From assembly GCF_027596085.1 (NCBI RefSeq), contig NC_072472.1, positions 16,025,971-16,089,970 on the forward strand: 64,000 bases of DNA, written 5' to 3'. This DNA comes from Anoplopoma fimbria. Its lineage: Eukaryota > Chordata > Actinopteri > Perciformes > Anoplopomatidae. Both the position numbers and the translations under genes were made by a program. This document shows, in pieces, positions 28,388 to 58,140 of the stretch. Within the stretch, counting starts at the first letter, position 1, and each line of letters begins with the position of its first letter. The notes beneath the pieces are model-generated. The model had not been told where the DNA came from. It was given only the letters and a program-made list of their open reading frames with translations, and searched no databases.

Positions 28388-28826
28388 TCAGGGCATCTGT
28401 CCACAGCAAATATTAGGAAATCACAATCTTGCAAAGGAGAAACAGCCGAGCCACCTTTAAGAATAAAGGATGTTATGCAGAGATATTAAAGGGGACGTCA
28501 TGGCTGGTCTTACTTGAAGTCCTGCTGTTTTTCCTGCAGTCTCCTCAGAGCGCTCAGCAGCACACCTCCCTCCACCACAGAGCTGAAATGGGACTCAGGA
28601 GTCATGTTAGACAGGTCATTGTCCACAGACAGTCTGATAGGAAGAGTCGTCGGACCTGCACACCATGTTATAATCAGTTATATGTACACTTTGCATGATC
28701 GATGCATACAAAAGTGCGTTATTTGAGGGTATATTTTCTTATATATTTACCTTTTTCTGTGAGAGCACTTCGTGTTAGCAACAGAAGAAAGCCCACAGAG
28801 AGGAGAGCAGATGTCCTCAGCGCCAT
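27687..28826 (-). CDS. Small secreted protein with a stand-alone transcobalamin-like C-terminal (DUF4430-type) domain
   Basis: Exons (minus strand, in order): 28751-28826, 28514-28655, 28218-28351, 27687-27757. They join in phase to 423 nt, 140 aa. Residues 1 to about 23 are a signal peptide (MALRTSALLSVGFLLLLTRS). The rest matches the C-terminal beta-domain of cobalamin carriers: PTTLPIRLSVDNDL, GGVLLSALRRLQEK, FGLLLESVNGVAGN, TYWEILSE and the closing GIGCYKPKANEHIILRF. In transcobalamin and intrinsic factor this domain closes over vitamin B12 together with a large alpha/alpha-barrel. That barrel is absent here and no exon for it is visible upstream. The mature chain has one cysteine and one sequon (NMT). 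Function is unknown: a cobalamin-related ligand or a new role are both possible. It is convergent with the sushi-domain gene. Gene structure is well supported. Confidence 0.86.
28364..28387. repeat. (GA)n microsatellite
   Basis: Short GA run immediately upstream (on the minus strand) of exon 3 of the transcobalamin-like gene, read as CT in the transcript, so it may serve as part of the acceptor's pyrimidine tract. Confidence 0.9.
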
Positions 28827-29622
28827 CCTGTACGATCTTGTCCCTCGGATGTCCACTAACCCTTCAGCTCAGTACTTATAGTGCGGCAGCCTAACCCTCA
28901 TTTATGACCACACTCCAAAACCTTTACTGCTGAAGTCACTTTGCAAATATGTCTTTGTTGAGTTTAAATATTCACTACCACGGACTGAAACTAAATCTAA
29001 CATGAGTGTTTGATCTAATGTGGCAGTCAGTCACTGCTAATGTGTGCTTTATGAATAGAGAACCACCGTTATCTCCGAGATGTCTTCATCATCATTTAGT
29101 TGATTAATGATCTTCCTTGGGGTTATGTTTTCTCACATGGCATGAATAAGAAGGGTGGGTTGATCTTTGATAATTTATGTATGCAAACTCAAGCCTATTC
29201 TTCAGAAAGTGTAAGAAAGGTCATATCTCCCTACTCAGGGTAAATATTACATTATGCAATCAGGATTTGGCATTTGAGGTGGAATAATAGATTTAAGTAG
29301 CCTCTCACGTGTCCCTATTGAAATCTTGTCAATCATTCAAGCTTCAATGCAACACAAATACCAGAGCCTAAAATCAAAGCATCCATCTTTATTTTGGATA
29401 CTGACTTGTCTCTATCACACCAAGGCTGAGCTGTAGAGCAAGATAACAAGAACAAAATGTTTTGCAACACAGTGTAAACCTGTGATGATTGATAATGACT
29501 GGCCTAAGCATAGTTTCTAGGCTTTGCAATGAGTGTGATGGATTCAGTTTTACATGTGTTACAGTTTCTCTGTCTGAGAAGATGGTCTTGGTTGATAATG
29601 CATTCATAATGGAGGCATATAT

Positions 29623-29625
<3 letters not shown>

Positions 29626-29655
<30 letters not shown>
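29626..29655. repeat. (GA)n microsatellite
   Basis: Perfect GA run of about 30 bp in intergenic sequence. Confidence 0.95.
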
Positions 29656-29658
<3 letters not shown>

Positions 29659-30379
29659 TGTGTTGCTGTGCTGAAACTGCTCATGTTGCGACGGGAGGAC
29701 TCATTTTAAATTGGTCTGATTAAGAGGCAGGTGCAATTGGCTAAAAATGGTTTTGATTTCCTCTCAGGGGTGATGTAAGGCGTGTAGGGCCCGCTTGAAC
29801 GATAGTAACCCCGGCTGTTTTACCGAAAATAACCCGGGCACTGCAGCATCAGCACCAGGCAGCTGCGCAGGTGCGGCCTTTAAAGAGACAGCGGGGCCTA
29901 AAACAATCTCTCACCCAAAGCTTCCTCGTGTTTACACAGACTGTCAACAGTAGTGCAGTGACATCGATGGAGCCGAATTGATCATCTGAGTCGGTATTAT
30001 GTGACAAGAGGCAAAATAGAAAAGGATGTATCTACAGCGGAGCTTTATCCTAATTTCATTGGGTTATTCCCATTCTTCTCATTTCCCCAGAGACAAGTGG
30101 CCTCAGAATGGGAAATTGAATACTTAAAAGGTTTAAATTGGCATCTGAGGAGCTCATTTAATGAAGCAGACTACCATCTGATCTAAATTCATTAAATTAA
30201 CTGTGAATTAATTCCAACTTTTAGGGAGCCATAAATCATCGTAATACCCATAAAATGTCTTTACAGGGAATCAACAGTGCATGTATTTGCCTTTACTGAA
30301 TATACCTTTCTCTCTTATATTTTTATTGAATTAATTCTAAAACATGGCTTCAGGATGAGGTTTAGCGAGCGAGGATTAC

Positions 30380-30900
30380 ATCAAAACCAAAACAATATAT
30401 TTTCCCCTCCAGTAGCATCTTGTCAGCAACGCCCTGCATCCCAGACCGGCGTGCGTACCACACAGACGCACTAACCGGCCAGAGGACAACGTTGGCTGCC
30501 ACATCGAGCTGCTGCTGCTGCTGCTGAAGCATCTGCAGCACCGTTTGCCTGTTTTTTTTTTTGTTCCCATCCAGATGCCAGAGACTGGGGATTGTCACCA
30601 ACACCACTGTTGAGGATGTGTGTGAGTATTTCGATGCGCGTTCGGATGGGATGGATTCACTGAAAGGAATAATCCCACAGAGGAAGAAAAAAAACATGAC
30701 AGGCATATTGTTCCCCTGACGATTCTCGGGGATGCAGTCTTCATTCGGGGCCGGACATGATTTTAATCTGGGGAGTTAGTGTAGTGGATGCGGGATGGTG
30801 CGCGCCGCACCCCGAGATCTATTGATAAGGAGAACACACAGCTCTGTCTTTTAATGCCACTCGACCGATACGGATTTTCCCTGGACTGTAGCGCACAGTG
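30380..30900 (+). promoter_or_regulatory. CpG-rich candidate promoter/first exon of abcg4
   Basis: CpG dinucleotides concentrate here (for example GCGCGCCGCACCCCG near 30801 and TTCGATGCGCGTTCGG near 30633) against an AT-rich background, and a GCT triplet run is embedded. It lies 1.8-2.3 kb upstream of the coding start. This is inferred from composition and position only. Confidence 0.35.
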
Positions 30901-31098
30901 AGCATCTTGTTGTTGTGTTTTTTAACTGGCTGGGACGGTTTGGGGACCTTCTCATGTAGAAGGATTGTGCTGCTTCGTCTGAAAGGATCAACTGAGCACT
31001 GTTGCTCTCACCCAGAGAGGAGAACCAGGGCTGAGCTGCTCACCTGGTCATTTCAACACACAATAATAAGTATGTCTAATACTAGTGTGAGTGTTTGA

Positions 31099-31129
31099 AT
31101 GTGCATGTGCATGTGCATGTGCATGTGCA
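31099..31129. repeat. Tandem TGTGCA hexamer repeat
   Basis: About five copies of a six-base unit (ATGTGC) between the putative abcg4 first exon and the coding start. It creates four consecutive TGCATG hexamers on the sense strand, the recognition sequence of RBFOX splicing factors in RNA. Confidence 0.8.
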
Positions 31130-32665
31130 ATGCAACACACATCAGGAGCATTAATGCATATATGTCCTCATAATTATGTATGTCCCCTCTCCCTACTGCT
31201 TTATCATTTTACAGCCTAAATAATGTCTGGTGTTTTTTATTCTCAGCAGTTTGTTGTTAACAGGTCCTTTTTGAAGAGCTGGCAGCATCCCCCATCACTG
31301 ACCAGTCACTGCAGAGCACAGAGTCACCACACCACTGCAAAGCTACACACTTATAAGCCATATTTCACCCCCACTTTTACAATGGCTGTGTGTGCTCACA
31401 TGTCCTTGCTTTGGGGCGGCACATGACCAAACATGGAGGCCTTCAATCTGACTAAGAGGCCATTAAAGCCTGTCTGGGTTTGACTGAGCTTATATGCAGA
31501 CTTGTAATGGAAATTCACTAATGGCACAGTGATCAATAGAAGCCATGGTCAATTTCCTTCTCTGGCCCTCTTCACATGAGGAGTTTTAACTGCACATATA
31601 CAGTAGGTTATACAGTAGGTCATGTATAGTAGTACTACGAGCAAGAGAGAATGCATGGAATGGCATGGCAGCAGTGGATTTTTGTGTACAGCGATTATGT
31701 GTTTAACCTTAATACAAACATTTCTTTTTTTATGCTACTTTTTAGTCTATATTCAAGGTTTGCTTTCCTTTGTACACAAAATAGACCCTTTTAACTGTTT
31801 TCCAACTGTTTTTACAGCATTAGTTGTTTTTGTATTTTAACAGTACACTTTTATTATTAATAAAAGTACTGCACGCAATTTATTTACAATTAAACACACA
31901 TCTCATTTATTTTTAAACATGATCATCCTTTAGCTTTCAACTGATTACATGGATCTTTATTTACAGGTTCTAATCTGAAGTAGGGCCCTTCATTTTATTT
32001 TTTTTTAAACTCATTTGAATCATGCACATAATTCTTAAGCATATTTTTGTTAAATAACAACTGAATTTTACCTGATGAATGAAATAGAAATGGCAACTGG
32101 ATCTCGTGCTGTCACACCTCCTGACATCTAGGGTATATTGATATTTGGTGGAACAACATGGTTCAGTTTCAGATTATTGTAAAGCTAATGGATACATATC
32201 ATAGAAGACACTTCAGACAGGCCGCCTCGTCTAAAAGGAAATTTATGTGAATCAGCAGTATAAGCGTGCTGCAGGACTGAAACCAGATCCTGACTCCTCA
32301 CACTCAGAATCTCATTCCCCTCAACCAGCCAGTTCATAATCATAAAATAAACTATAATCAGATCATAACCAGCACCTAGTTTGAAGATGGTATCTGCAAT
32401 CATCATAAAATACTTCCTGCAACACCTTTGTGTCCACACATCTGTTGAGGCCCTAGTTTTCTATGAATCAGTCCACCAATTAGAAAACAAAGGAACCAAA
32501 TCCAATCAATGAATTGTTTGCCTTGCTGGCCAGTACATTTTAATCTGCATCTGATGCTCTTGAGGTTAAAAATATGAGGCTTCTCTTTTGAAGCAGGAGA
32601 GTGGAGTTGAGCTTGAAAACAGTTGTCAAGACTGACATGTCTGTCCTCCTTTGCAGCCTTCCAGC

Positions 32666-42738
<10,073 letters not shown>

Positions 42739-44762
42739 GACGTCCAGAGGCTATTGGATATGGACGCCTGCACATTTCAGTGGGATAGTAAGCAAACATA
42801 TAGTCTCTCTTTCTCTATCTTTACATTACATATTTCTACAAAAACATACACAAGTCCAGCACATAAAATCATCAGAAAGCTGTGCTGCACCACCAAACTG
42901 TACAGAATAATATTCTCTTTTAAACAGTTTGTTATTCAAGGAAAAAGAAAATGTGTTTGATCTGTCTCCCATTAATACGTGTCCTTCAGGTAATAGTATT
43001 TTCAGCCCACCATTACCTTCCAAAACTATTGTATATCTGCACTATACATAAACAGAATACCCTACAAAGTATCAGAAAGCATGTGTCTTTAAACTGAGAA
43101 ATTTTGATTCAGCCCCTGGGTTTATGGGGAGCCATAGTGACCATTGTGGTGCAGGAGCGTCCAATAACTTGTAGTTTATCAATCCAATGCCTAAAAAGAT
43201 AATCCAAGGCTATCTTTTGATCAGAATCCCGTTAATTGATTCGTCTTTGGACAGCACACATGAAGATGCCATAGGAACACGATTTCAAGATGGATACCTT
43301 CTTATTTCCTTGAGGAAAAGTGGAAACTTTCAGTTCCAGAAAGTTTTTGTGCGGCTTCTCACTCTCCTGTAGGATCATCTCATCAGGTATCTTTACCAAG
43401 ACGCTGAAACAATGGCTTTTGTTTACGGAATAGGACCTTCACAAACCGACTGCCAGTGGAAGACTTTCCACGCTTTCCACCTCCAGTATGGATCCTTTTT
43501 GCAGGACCTTCTGCCCTACCATTGAAGGTGGTAGAAAGTTTATGGATGAAATGTTTGTAAAAATGTCAAGTCCTATACAGAGACTGGTGTTTATTCACCC
43601 GGCAACCAGCCCTATGATTCCTTAGTTGCTCCTTAATATAACACGTTTGTTTCCTCCACGAGAGGAGAAAGCATTCAGTGAACAGGGAGCTGATTGTGAA
43701 ATCAAACATGACTGCGGATTCCAGCCTGATGCAGAGGACTGTTGCACAGTGGGAATGGGGTTTCAGGTGAAGTGAAACAGCCAATTCTGTAGTTTCAAAA
43801 AAATCTAATCGGTGTGGCTCTTTGGACACATTTCTTTGATCTGCTTGTTTCCACACGTTGTATGACTCTTTAGCTGCCTCCTCCCTGAGCTACGAAAGGA
43901 AACAACTTTTTTTCTCTCCTTCTCTTCTTCTTCTGCTTTGCTGATGTCTGACAGATGTGTGTTGTCCAAAACAATGCTAGATACTTGAAATGCTGGCTGG
44001 GCAGTTTTTGTGCCTCTGATCTAGAATGATTTGAGTTTCCTCTGCTTCATTATTTGCACATACACCTTAAGTCAACGTACATGCTGGTTCAAACACACAC
44101 AGCCACACACAGGCTCCTATACACACAGACATACACACCCAAACACACACAAGCAAACACTCACATTCACCCTTGGCAATGTTTAGTAGAGTCCTCCTTG
44201 TTGCAGGGCAATGCAAATATTTTACAATAGACTTGCTATGAAATATTTCTTACTTAAACTATGCTACTTAGTAACCCTTATTATAAGCATACAATTATTA
44301 GTATATAATCAATGATTGTACAGTTAATATGTTATGCTGTAAACAAATGTACATTTGCACTTTTCAATGTTTGTTCTTTTTTATTTATTTGTATTTTATT
44401 TTATTTTTTATATATCTATGTGATGCTTTAAAGTATAACGGGAAAACAGCAACCGAATGTTGCATGTTCACACTAGGAATGAAATTTATGAAATATTAAA
44501 TTTCAGAGTGATGCGTAACGATTTATTTCCTCATCCAAATGTATGTATCCTGACATGTTTGAGGATATGCCAATCCTCTGCTTTCTGCTGAACATTTATA
44601 GAATATCTGGAATCGAGGGCGTCACCACTGTAGATAAAAAAAAAGAAAGAATCAGGAGCGAAATGTACCGTAGAAATGTGTGAAATGTGCTGGAAGGAAG
44701 ACAACCAAATGTATCATTATGTAGCTGAAGAGACTGGTGGTCTCTTTAGGAACAAACTGGAT

Positions 44763-44800
44763 CAGTGAAGCAGATCAGTGATCAAAGATCTGCTTCACTG
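44763..44800. repeat. Short perfect inverted repeat (possible RNA hairpin)
   Basis: CAGTGAAGCAGATC (44763-44776) and its exact reverse complement GATCTGCTTCACTG (44787-44800) flank a 10-base loop. If it lies in the abcg4 3' UTR it would fold into a 14-bp stem. Confidence 0.7.
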
Positions 44801-47459
44801 TTCAGCAGGTGGAGTCCTGCTCAGACAGAAAGCTGCAGGTGGAGGTTTGGATTCTGTCATTAATAGCAATAGTCAACATTGTGTATTTAATTGTTATAAC
44901 CTCCACTGCTGTGGCATCGATCAGTTCATATGTGTTTATATTAAGACCTTGATATGAGTCCTTTTGTTACAACGAGTTTTATTATGTGCAATAACCATCC
45001 AAAGGTGTTTTAACTCTATGGGTTTCAACAGAGGAAAATGTGACACTGCAATCAGTCTCTTTTCATCTTTTCACTTTAGTTGGAGTGTTTAATAAATGAC
45101 CATATTAAGGATTTAATTGGAGGGACAGAAGCAGAATAATAATAGAAAAATGTACTGTACTATGCTGGATAAGCTAAAAGCACCAGGCAGATATTTTGTT
45201 TTTAATGTCGGACCAATTGGTTCTTAAATTAGTGCAGGGCAATGTGTAGCATGGGAGAAGTATTGCTTAAAGTCAGTTTTACTGTCAAAATAGCAGATAT
45301 ACGTTTTAACCTTTCCTTAAATATATTAAAATCCATGAGTTGGAACCAGACCTGCGGGTATGACTTTGTATGGTAAAAAGAATAAGCTCCAACCCTGGAA
45401 CAAAGCAGGGATAATTGTCAGTGTTCAAGTCCTTAACCAGTCTGGGAACGTCTCGTCCTGAGGTCTTAAGGCCTTATGTAGCGAAAAATAAATCCCGTTA
45501 ATCTTGTGACCAAAGACGGAGCTCCAAAAAAGTTGCCCCCTATGTGAATTAAATCAAGATGGATTTTTCTGGTTTCTTAAGATTTGTTTCGCAGTGTCCT
45601 TTCCAGGTTAGAGTGGTCATCACTGACAGATTTGATTTGGCTCCACTGGAGATACTAAAATCACGTGAAAGCAGTGTTCTGAAAGTGACTGTGTATGTTG
45701 ACGGGCGTATGTTCAAGTCAAACTGCTTCGCTCTCTTTGACATTTTAATTTATCATGTCACTATTCACCATTTCACCTGTTTGTCATAATACGCCACCTG
45801 ACTTCTGTGCACTCTATCATGCATGGTAAATAATAATATACAGGCTGTCCCTACAGAAAGCTATGTTGTCTGATTGAAAATAATAAGAGAATGGAAGGCT
45901 GTTTAACACTGATTGTTTTTTCTTACATTTTTTTGTTTGTCATACTTTTTTTTCATTTACAGTTTAATTTATGGTTAATCAACTCAAAAAATGCAAGTTC
46001 TGTATACTGAACGCTGTTTCAAGGATTATAATAAAGATCATTTATAACCTTTGCCCTCGCTCAGTGAGATGATTCGCTCAAACACTTACTGTTGTAAGTT
46101 CACATGTATTTGTGACAAAGTTTATTAAGTTAATTTGGATATGGTTATTTGTTGTTTGCTTAATCAGATATCCCACACTTACAAGTTCTTAAGAGCACTG
46201 AATACTTCATGTATCCTGTACACAAGGGTTTTTAGAGCACGGATGCAGTCTGTGGAAATACATTTCTTTATAGCATAACCACTTTTAGTTCACTCTTCAT
46301 ATGAATGTGCCAGAGGCAGTGTTTCATGTCATGAATTAATAAGGAAACACCTTGCTATTAATAGCAAATACTTCTAACTTTGACCAACTTTGAAATGTGA
46401 GCTGTATTATTGTGGAAGGAACGAGACAAATATTAAGAAGAGAATTAGAGAGTTTTTTTTTTTTTTTTAATGGAAAGCTGGATGTAAATTTCATCAAGAA
46501 CCAGAACGTTCTGAATGACTTAAGCACAATTTTCCTGATGATTGCAAGAGCAGTAAACACAATGCAGCATAATAAGCATTTAAGTGCCTCTGAAAATGTG
46601 CATAATAGCTTCATCCAATGCGGTGAAGCAGTTTAGCCACAGCTGAGAGCTGATGACAAAAGAAAAAGTATTTTGAGACTTTAACAAGATTTGAATTCAT
46701 TTTCTAAATCACACTGCAGTATTCTACACTCTCACATGTAAAAAAGACTCATAGCTAGATTGGGTCAGGTTAGGAAACTAGATTTAGGACTTGGATTTTG
46801 AGCTGCACTCATAGTTGCCTGTAGAGTAGGTGAGAAAAACAGGTATTGTTTCCATGGTTGTTATTCAGCCTCAGATCCCATATGGTCTAACTAATATTTA
46901 ATGCCCCTCTGTGTATTAAGCCATAATTAATGTTGTAAATGAAAGTCATGTAGAGGGTCACATTCTGTACAAAGCCTGTTTATTTGCATTGCTCTTTGCT
47001 TGCTTAGGTTGTAGTCAAGAGGGACCCCTGCTGCCAAGAAGTCTTTACCATCCTTTTTTTTTTTTTTAAATAAGCAGGATTACATTAGTATTTTGCATGT
47101 CCTATGTCAGCTATTCTTGGCCACTGGGCCAGCATATTTCCCTTATTATTTCATCATGTTGTGTTTTTTTAATTAATTTATATGGGAATGTAATCAAGAG
47201 ATTAAAAATAATAATAATCAGAAATGGGCCTTAGGCCTCAAGTTATAAAAGGTTGAGAACCCCTGTCCTGGTTCATTACGACTCATGCAGTCAGTCTCTT
47301 TGTGAAACTATGTGTGAGAATGAATATGTTAAATGTCACTTAATCTCGATAAAATGAGGCTGGTGCCTGGTTAGATTTACGTTTATGGATGTGTGCACTC
47401 ACTCTTCTGGTTGTCCACTCTATTGTAATCTAATAGGTTTTAATTGGTCACCCTAATAA

Positions 47460-47688
47460 GGCCTCAGCCCCGACACACAGGTCGATGCACTTACTTTCAA
47501 ATCAGCTCGTAACCTAATAAAGGTGTTGCACCACGCCAGCCACTCGATGAAGACTCCTGCTTCTTTCTTCCGGGATCGTTTTACGACTTCCGCTTCCCAC
47601 GATCATCCAAGCAGGTTCATCTTGCCGTTTATATCATCTTTGTTGTGCACCGGCATTTTCCCACAACACCCTGCTCCTGCTCTCACAG
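47460..47688 (+). promoter_or_regulatory. Probable kat5 promoter and 5' UTR
   Basis: Directly precedes the kat5 start codon, is richer in CpG than the flanks, and has two ETS-like sites (near 47568 and 47585). CpG-rich composition continues through the first intron to about 47990. No TATA box is obvious, as usual for housekeeping chromatin genes. A separate upstream reading frame opens at 47523; it is out of family and probably an upstream ORF or chance. Confidence 0.45.
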
Positions 47689-54937
<7,249 letters not shown>

Positions 54938-57780
54938 AGTCCCGGCCAGCGTCACTGAATACCCTCCCCAAACCGCCAGATAGCAGACTTGAAGCAAACA
55001 GTGGATCAGATCAAGGTTTTTTTCAAGGTTTCTCAAGAAGAACCTCAAAACCTTTTTGAACCCAGGACTCTTTTTCAGATAAGACACAATGAACATAAAT
55101 TGTCACTTGAGATGCATAAACTTTTATTGTGAATATTCATTGTATATTGTGAATTTAAAAGCTCTCACACTTGGGGACAAAAGAGAGAGACTGGTTAACC
55201 GTGACACCGCCAAAATATACAACACACCTTCTACTGTGTAAAAGATCCTGTTTATGACCGACAGTGCGTTTAAAAGTGAGATATGGTGTTTGTTTAAGAG
55301 TGTAAATTTAAGCCTAAAATGGGGAACTTACAGACCACCTAATGAAAATATTGTTTAATAGAGAACAATTTGTGATCTACAGTGAATCGCCTCATCTGTT
55401 GACAGTCAACATTATGTAAAAAAACACAAAGGGGATTTATTTTCCATAAATTCAACAAGGAAAGGTCGTTTTGTTTTAAATGTGTGAGTTTTGTCTACAT
55501 CTGCCACACTAAGAAGTGGCGTTAAAATGTCGTCGTCGAAATTATTAATGTACCCCCAAACATGTCAAATTCCTTGTGTGACCCTTTCCAACAACACCCT
55601 AGTCATACATGTCATATTTAAGAAACCTTAGTTGATGACAAAAGTATAAGACTTAAAGCACTCCTTAAACAATAGGACAGCACTCCAAAATCTTTTCTTC
55701 ACTTTCTACTTTGAGTATACATTTTTGTACAAAGTGTGCAGGCTTCAAAACGTCTCCAAACACCTCTTCCAAGTTTGAATTGTTGTGAAATACAATACCT
55801 ACTGATAAACAAGTCACACATACACTCACACTTAATAACAGAGACTCAATGATAAATGTATTGTCAGATTGTAAACAGTGAGCGTAAAACAAATAACATT
55901 TTCGGATCTGTTTTGGGAGAACAAAATCAAAAAAATTCTAATTCTCATCTCAACGCACAGATAGTAACTTTAAGTTTATTGTGATTCTCCTCCAGTGCCT
56001 GAATTAGTTTTTGTCTTTCAATGAACAGTGAGGACAGAAATGTTCTAGTAGTTATATGGCTCACTTGTTAATAAGAAAAAATACATGTATTTAAATAAAC
56101 ATCCAGAACACTTTAGATGCAGACAAACATTTCAAAACTAGACATCAAGATCTACCGTCATAAAGTTGTTTAAGAGCCAACAAGGACGATTCCGGTTTGT
56201 TATCCTTTACAGTAGCAAATCTGATTTAATTTCCCTGTTTTAAATAGGTGGAAGTATTTATGCTCTTTGTGATCATTCAGGTTATTCTTTCTTTTTTAAT
56301 ATATTACAGTGTCATAATCATCTTCACAGTGTGCAATGAGACAAATCAATTCCCCGTGTTTAAACTTATGTTCCCTGAACTGTACATATTGGACCTGATT
56401 GTAAAAAACAAAAAAAAGCTTAGAATACAGAAGCCATGTTGAACTGTTAGAAGAATGTAAATTTTGTGTACAGTTGTCTTTAGTGTCTTTTTTTACTTAA
56501 TGTAAACTAACTGGCTGCACAATATCAACAGGAAAAGACATAAAAATGGTATCTTACTTTCAGTTTTGTGTTTAATGTTTACATGTCACAAAGGTTGTTG
56601 AATTTACCCTGTTGAAAGGATTTAGTAAATCTTTAAGTGAAACACAGTTGAAAGTATGATTTGAGCGTTTGATATAAAAAAAAGTTCTTGAATTGATAAA
56701 AAAAAACATTTTAAAAAAACATAAAGTGTCTTTAAATGTGTGTTTTTAAAAGTGAGTCTTTCCCCCATTCGGTGTGCAGTATTTTTATTGGCAGATAACC
56801 AGCTTCAACTGTACAGGTAAGACATTAAACCAATGTTTAACCGTGGTCAAGTTAATGGATGTCACCTAATATCAAATCTGTATTAATGAATAATATCCAT
56901 GCAGAGCTATGTAGAATATAACTTCCATCTGGTGTTAATGTGAGAGATTATCATCTGTAAAACCCAAAGATGAAATCAATGCAATGTGGATACCAGTCCA
57001 AAAAACAGTTTGGGTTAAGCTCTCTTTTCTGCAAGTCTGTTTAAAAGCCACCAGAGGGCAGCATTGTGATTTTCCCTCCCTGTTAGTGCCAAATTGCATT
57101 ACCGAAGTTCAAACCACAAGCTAAAATTAGGCAATGGGGGTGTTTGTTGAAAAGAAAATCAAATAGTGCAACCTCTCTATTGAGATTCTGTTACAGTTGG
57201 CGAAGGAATGGGGAAAATACTAACAACAAATGGACACCCGCAGTGGATCAGAAGTGGTGAACCAAGCTACAGGTAGATTTATACCTCTTTAAATATGATC
57301 CTGAACTGTGTAATCTTATTTCAGTGCTGCAAGATAATTCAACGTTGCTTCCAGTTCATTGTTTCTGCTGACTCACACCTTTGCAGCTGGACAGAGCGAG
57401 GTAGGCAAACAGCTGCCGGTGTGAAACCTTCATTAGCTTCCTCTGCAGGGGGCTTATAAATCTGGTGGCTCTGCAGGAACATTCTTTTCTAACTTTAGCA
57501 TTTCAGGTTGAATTATCAGCCTCTCAGCTCTGGTGAAACATCTCTCAACATCACATCACACCCATTTTATTTCTGCACCTGGCAGAGCCACACCAGCTCC
57601 CACGAGGGCCGAGAGGAATTTCACACTAATCTAATATCCTCACCACATAACTCATTTGGGCAACTTTCTGACATTTAGCACATTTCCTCATCCTGATTCC
57701 TGGCTGGTGGTAGATTGTTTTTTTATCTGGACCTCTGAGATCCAAGTATTCTTTTTAAATATCCGGCTCTGTTATAAACT
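54938..57780 (+). other. kat5 3' UTR and following AT-rich sequence
   Basis: AATAAA at 56094-56099 is one candidate polyadenylation signal, 1.15 kb after the stop; none closer was noticed. The sequence to 57780 is AT-rich. No coding exon is recognised on either strand. Confidence 0.45.
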
Positions 57781-57785
57781 TACAA

Positions 57786-58002
<217 letters not shown>

Positions 58003-58008
58003 TACACA

Positions 58009-58140
58009 CCAGAGCTGAAAAGATTATTCGATTAATCAATCAGAGCAACAAGAAGTAAAACAAATTTTAAAGCTAAAAATCCCAGTATTCTCTGGTTTTC
58101 ACCATTTTAATAGGATGATTTGCTGTTTAAAACATTATAT
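58009..58140. mobile_element. Degraded interspersed repeat related to the copy at 62003
   Basis: Starts with CAGAGCTGAAAAGATTATTC and GATTAATCAATCAG, followed by a block with TATTCTCTGGTTTTCACC. I recognise these as diverged parts of a common fish repeat that begins 'agggctgcaactaac' and contains paired GATTAATC motifs. It abuts the TA microsatellite. Boundaries and class are uncertain. Confidence 0.35.

Larger units (their letters stand above)
28827..32665. other. Intergenic region with putative abcg4 promoter and 5' non-coding sequence
   Basis: 28827-30350 is AT-rich with a GA tract (29626-29655) and no coding signal. 30380-30900 is locally CpG-rich, with a (GCT)6 run (30508-30526), and is the best candidate for the abcg4 promoter and a non-coding first exon. 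ACA|GTGAGC near 30897 is a possible donor. 31099-31129 is a TGTGCA hexamer repeat. The pyrimidine tract and AG just before 32657 fit an acceptor for the exon carrying the abcg4 start codon, which implies at least one upstream non-coding exon. The rest to 32640 shows nothing recognisable. Confidence 0.45.
42739..47688. other. abcg4 3' UTR/downstream region and kat5 upstream region
   Basis: AATAAA hexamers at 45091-45096 and 46030-46035 are candidate abcg4 polyadenylation signals, but a 3' UTR that long is unproven. A perfect 14-bp inverted repeat lies at 44763-44800. CA-rich sequence occupies 44092-44160. From about 47460 the sequence becomes CpG-richer with ETS-like TTCCGG (47568) and ACTTCCG (47585), the likely kat5 promoter. 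No coding exon is recognisable. Confidence 0.5.
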
